Shown here: in pieces, positions 51,860 through 52,871 of the stretch
Position numbering within the stretch: position 1 is the first letter of the stretch
How the letters are laid out: each line of letters starts with the position of its first letter
Assembly: GCF_018785315.1 (NCBI RefSeq)
Contig: NZ_WQPN01000049.1
Span: forward strand, 1-52,871
DNA from: Clostridium sp. MCC353
Lineage (GTDB): Bacteria > Bacillota > Clostridia > Lachnospirales > Lachnospiraceae
Direction of reading: 5' to 3'
DNA: 52,871 nt
Notes under the pieces: model-generated
Database searches by the model: none
What the model was told of the DNA's origin: nothing
The model's input: only the letters and a program-made list of their open reading frames with translations
Program-made: the position numbers and the translations under genes

Positions 51860-52705
51860 ATGGCAATTTCCAAATCGAGTGCTTTAATAAACCAATACAG
51901 AGAATTTTTAATTGCAATAGATTCCTATGAAGATAAAAAGATCACAGGAAGGATTTACCACGCAAGCCGCAGCGTATCCATCCCATTTGATGGCCTGATC
52001 GAGATGGCCCGGTCTATGGAAACCATATTTGATGAGATTCATTATCCAATGCCTTCCATGGATCAAAGAAATTTCAGCAAGGTAAAAAATCCGCCAAAAA
52101 TGGAGTTGAGAACCGTGGAGGCGGAGCAGGATGAGGCAAAGAAGGGCAGGCTTATGACCGCCAGGTTATCCATAAGGCACCGTTATAATGCCAGTTGGCA
52201 GGGAAATGCAGCTTTCCTGGAAAGCGGAGAAGAATATGGATTTATCAGCTTTTTGGAATTAGTGAAGCTGTTGAATAAACAACTGAAGGGAGAATCTGAA
52301 AGCGGAGAATGGGAAAACGGAGAGCCCGTATGCAGGATTGCGGTGGACGAATACGACAACCATTGCCTGGAGGGAAATATTCACCAGATCGTATCCGGTA
52401 AAAAACATTATTTCTGCAGTACGATCCAATTGATGGACTATATGGAGAGAATCCTAAACTCCCCCCATAATATCAGCAACGTGATAAATAATCAGGCGCT
52501 GAGCGTGTATCGGGAGAAGGGGAAAAAAGCAACGTTTGTTATCCGCATCTTGTTCCAACAGAACGGAACCTGGCAGGGGCGTATCTGCTGGAAAGATACC
52601 TCACAGATTATGAATTTCAGAAGCTTTTTGGAGCTCATTAAATTAATAGACACAGCATTGCAGAGCGTCGAAACATGGCACGAGGCGGAGCAGAAAGTGT
52701 TGTAG
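51860..52705 (+). CDS. Unknown protein built of four 43-residue modules
   Basis: 281 residues with no signal peptide or membrane helix. Four related modules lie at about 16-58, 100-142, 157-199 and 225-267. The clearest two have ASWQGNAAFLESGEEYGFIS-FLELVKLLN and GTWQGRICWKDTSQIMNFRS-FLELIKLID. The pattern is beta strand, N-x-(S/T)WQG, strand, aromatic, F-x-S-FLEL helix. The first and third modules are more diverged. Start at 51860, 8 bp after AAGGTG. It is the likely target of the divergent SARP-like activator. I do not recognise a named function; modules of this kind may be ligand- or protein-binding. Confidence 0.8.
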   Translation: MAISKSSALINQYREFLIAIDSYEDKKITGRIYHASRSVSIPFDGLIEMARSMETIFDEIHYPMPSMDQRNFSKVKNPPKMELRTVEAEQDEAKKGRLMTARLSIRHRYNASWQGNAAFLESGEEYGFISFLELVKLLNKQLKGESESGEWENGEPVCRIAVDEYDNHCLEGNIHQIVSGKKHYFCSTIQLMDYMERILNSPHNISNVINNQALSVYREKGKKATFVIRILFQQNGTWQGRICWKDTSQIMNFRSFLELIKLIDTALQSVETWHEAEQKVL

Positions 52706-52741
52706 GGAATCTTTATTTAGTTGAGGAAGTTACGCAGGAAA

Positions 52742-52871
52742 GCGGGCCAAGGGGACGGACTGGATGTTTGGATGCGGGCGGGCCAAGGGGCATCCTTCGG
52801 GGATGAAAACCAGCTTCCAACCGTAAGTGAAACTAAGGCTCCAGGAATAGAAAAAGACGGTCCGATGCCCA
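52742..52871 (+). ncRNA. Unidentified structured RNA candidate, cut by the window end
   Basis: Non-coding by appearance, 36 bp after the module protein. GCGGGCCAAGGGG occurs twice (52742-52754 and 52778-52790). CGGAC (52756-52760) can pair with GTCCG (52860-52864). GCATCC (52790-52795) lies in three competing pairings: with GGATGC at 52770-52775, with GGATG at 52801-52805 (loop TTCGG), and as GGGCATC with GATGCCC at 52864-52870. Long purine-rich single strands (GTAAGTGAAACTAAGG; AATAGAAAAAGACGG) are typical of structured RNAs. I cannot place it in a known family. Confidence 0.4.

Overview
The window looks like chromosome of a Gram-positive gut clostridium of the Lachnospiraceae type (Enterocloster/Lachnoclostridium/Hungatella-like). 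This is inferred from gene order (rpmG-secE-nusG-rplKAJL; rho-rpmE-DUF1385-prmC-prfA), strong AGGAGG ribosome sites, clostridial lipoproteins, choline-binding-like cell-wall repeats, a SARP-type regulator and many carbohydrate ABC systems. No rRNA, tRNA, phage, transposase or CRISPR was seen.

Layout. 187-1587: an orphan archaeal-type AAA ATPase (minus). 2038-13819: a glycan locus. A membrane-anchored AraC regulator (minus) diverges from a lipoprotein binding protein, two permeases, a 2-hydroxyacid dehydrogenase, a GH2 beta-mannosidase-like enzyme and a GH1 beta-glycosidase. Two tandem-repeat arrays inside this operon start exactly at stop codons. 14324-23214: a second sugar locus with binding protein, two permeases, Gfo/Idh/MocA oxidoreductase, COG2159 amidohydrolase, NHL propeller, LacI regulator and aldehyde dehydrogenase. 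The same 12-bp palindrome precedes its first gene and its last. Neither transporter has its own ATPase, so a shared MsmK/UgpC-type ATPase elsewhere is implied.

23324-24878: a toxin-antitoxin island (PIN toxin with antitoxin; HicAB; a duplicated HicB fragment). 25547-29664: mreB, recD2 and comF. 29876-34268: a large secreted wall-binding beta-helix protein, split from its signal peptide by a frameshift. 34540-37961: the ribosomal/secE/nusG operon with two identical L1-type leader motifs and an L10 leader. 38269-45096: a Nim-like flavoprotein, a cold-shock gene behind a leader terminator, an XRE repressor divergent from a diguanylate cyclase, a zinc-ribbon/DUF5050 wall protein, a polysaccharide deacetylase and rarA. 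45355-50394: rho, rpmE, a DUF1385 gene, prmC and prfA.

50465-52705: a SARP-like regulator with a degenerate GGDEF tail diverges from a protein made of four copies of a roughly 43-residue module. The divergent promoter has TGTAACC heptamers spaced 11 bp apart just upstream of the -10 box, the classical SARP operator layout. This is the best candidate for an undescribed regulatory system here.

The intergenic DNA is unusually rich in dispersed structured elements: a 3-copy palindromic terminator family, a 2-copy GGGGGG-hairpin-TATGAGTATG motif whose stems covary, a 46-bp repeat pair, and a perfect 28-bp-arm palindrome inside the deacetylase reading frame. The right edge holds an unidentified, apparently structured RNA cut by the window end. 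Homology calls rest on motif recognition only; no searches were run.
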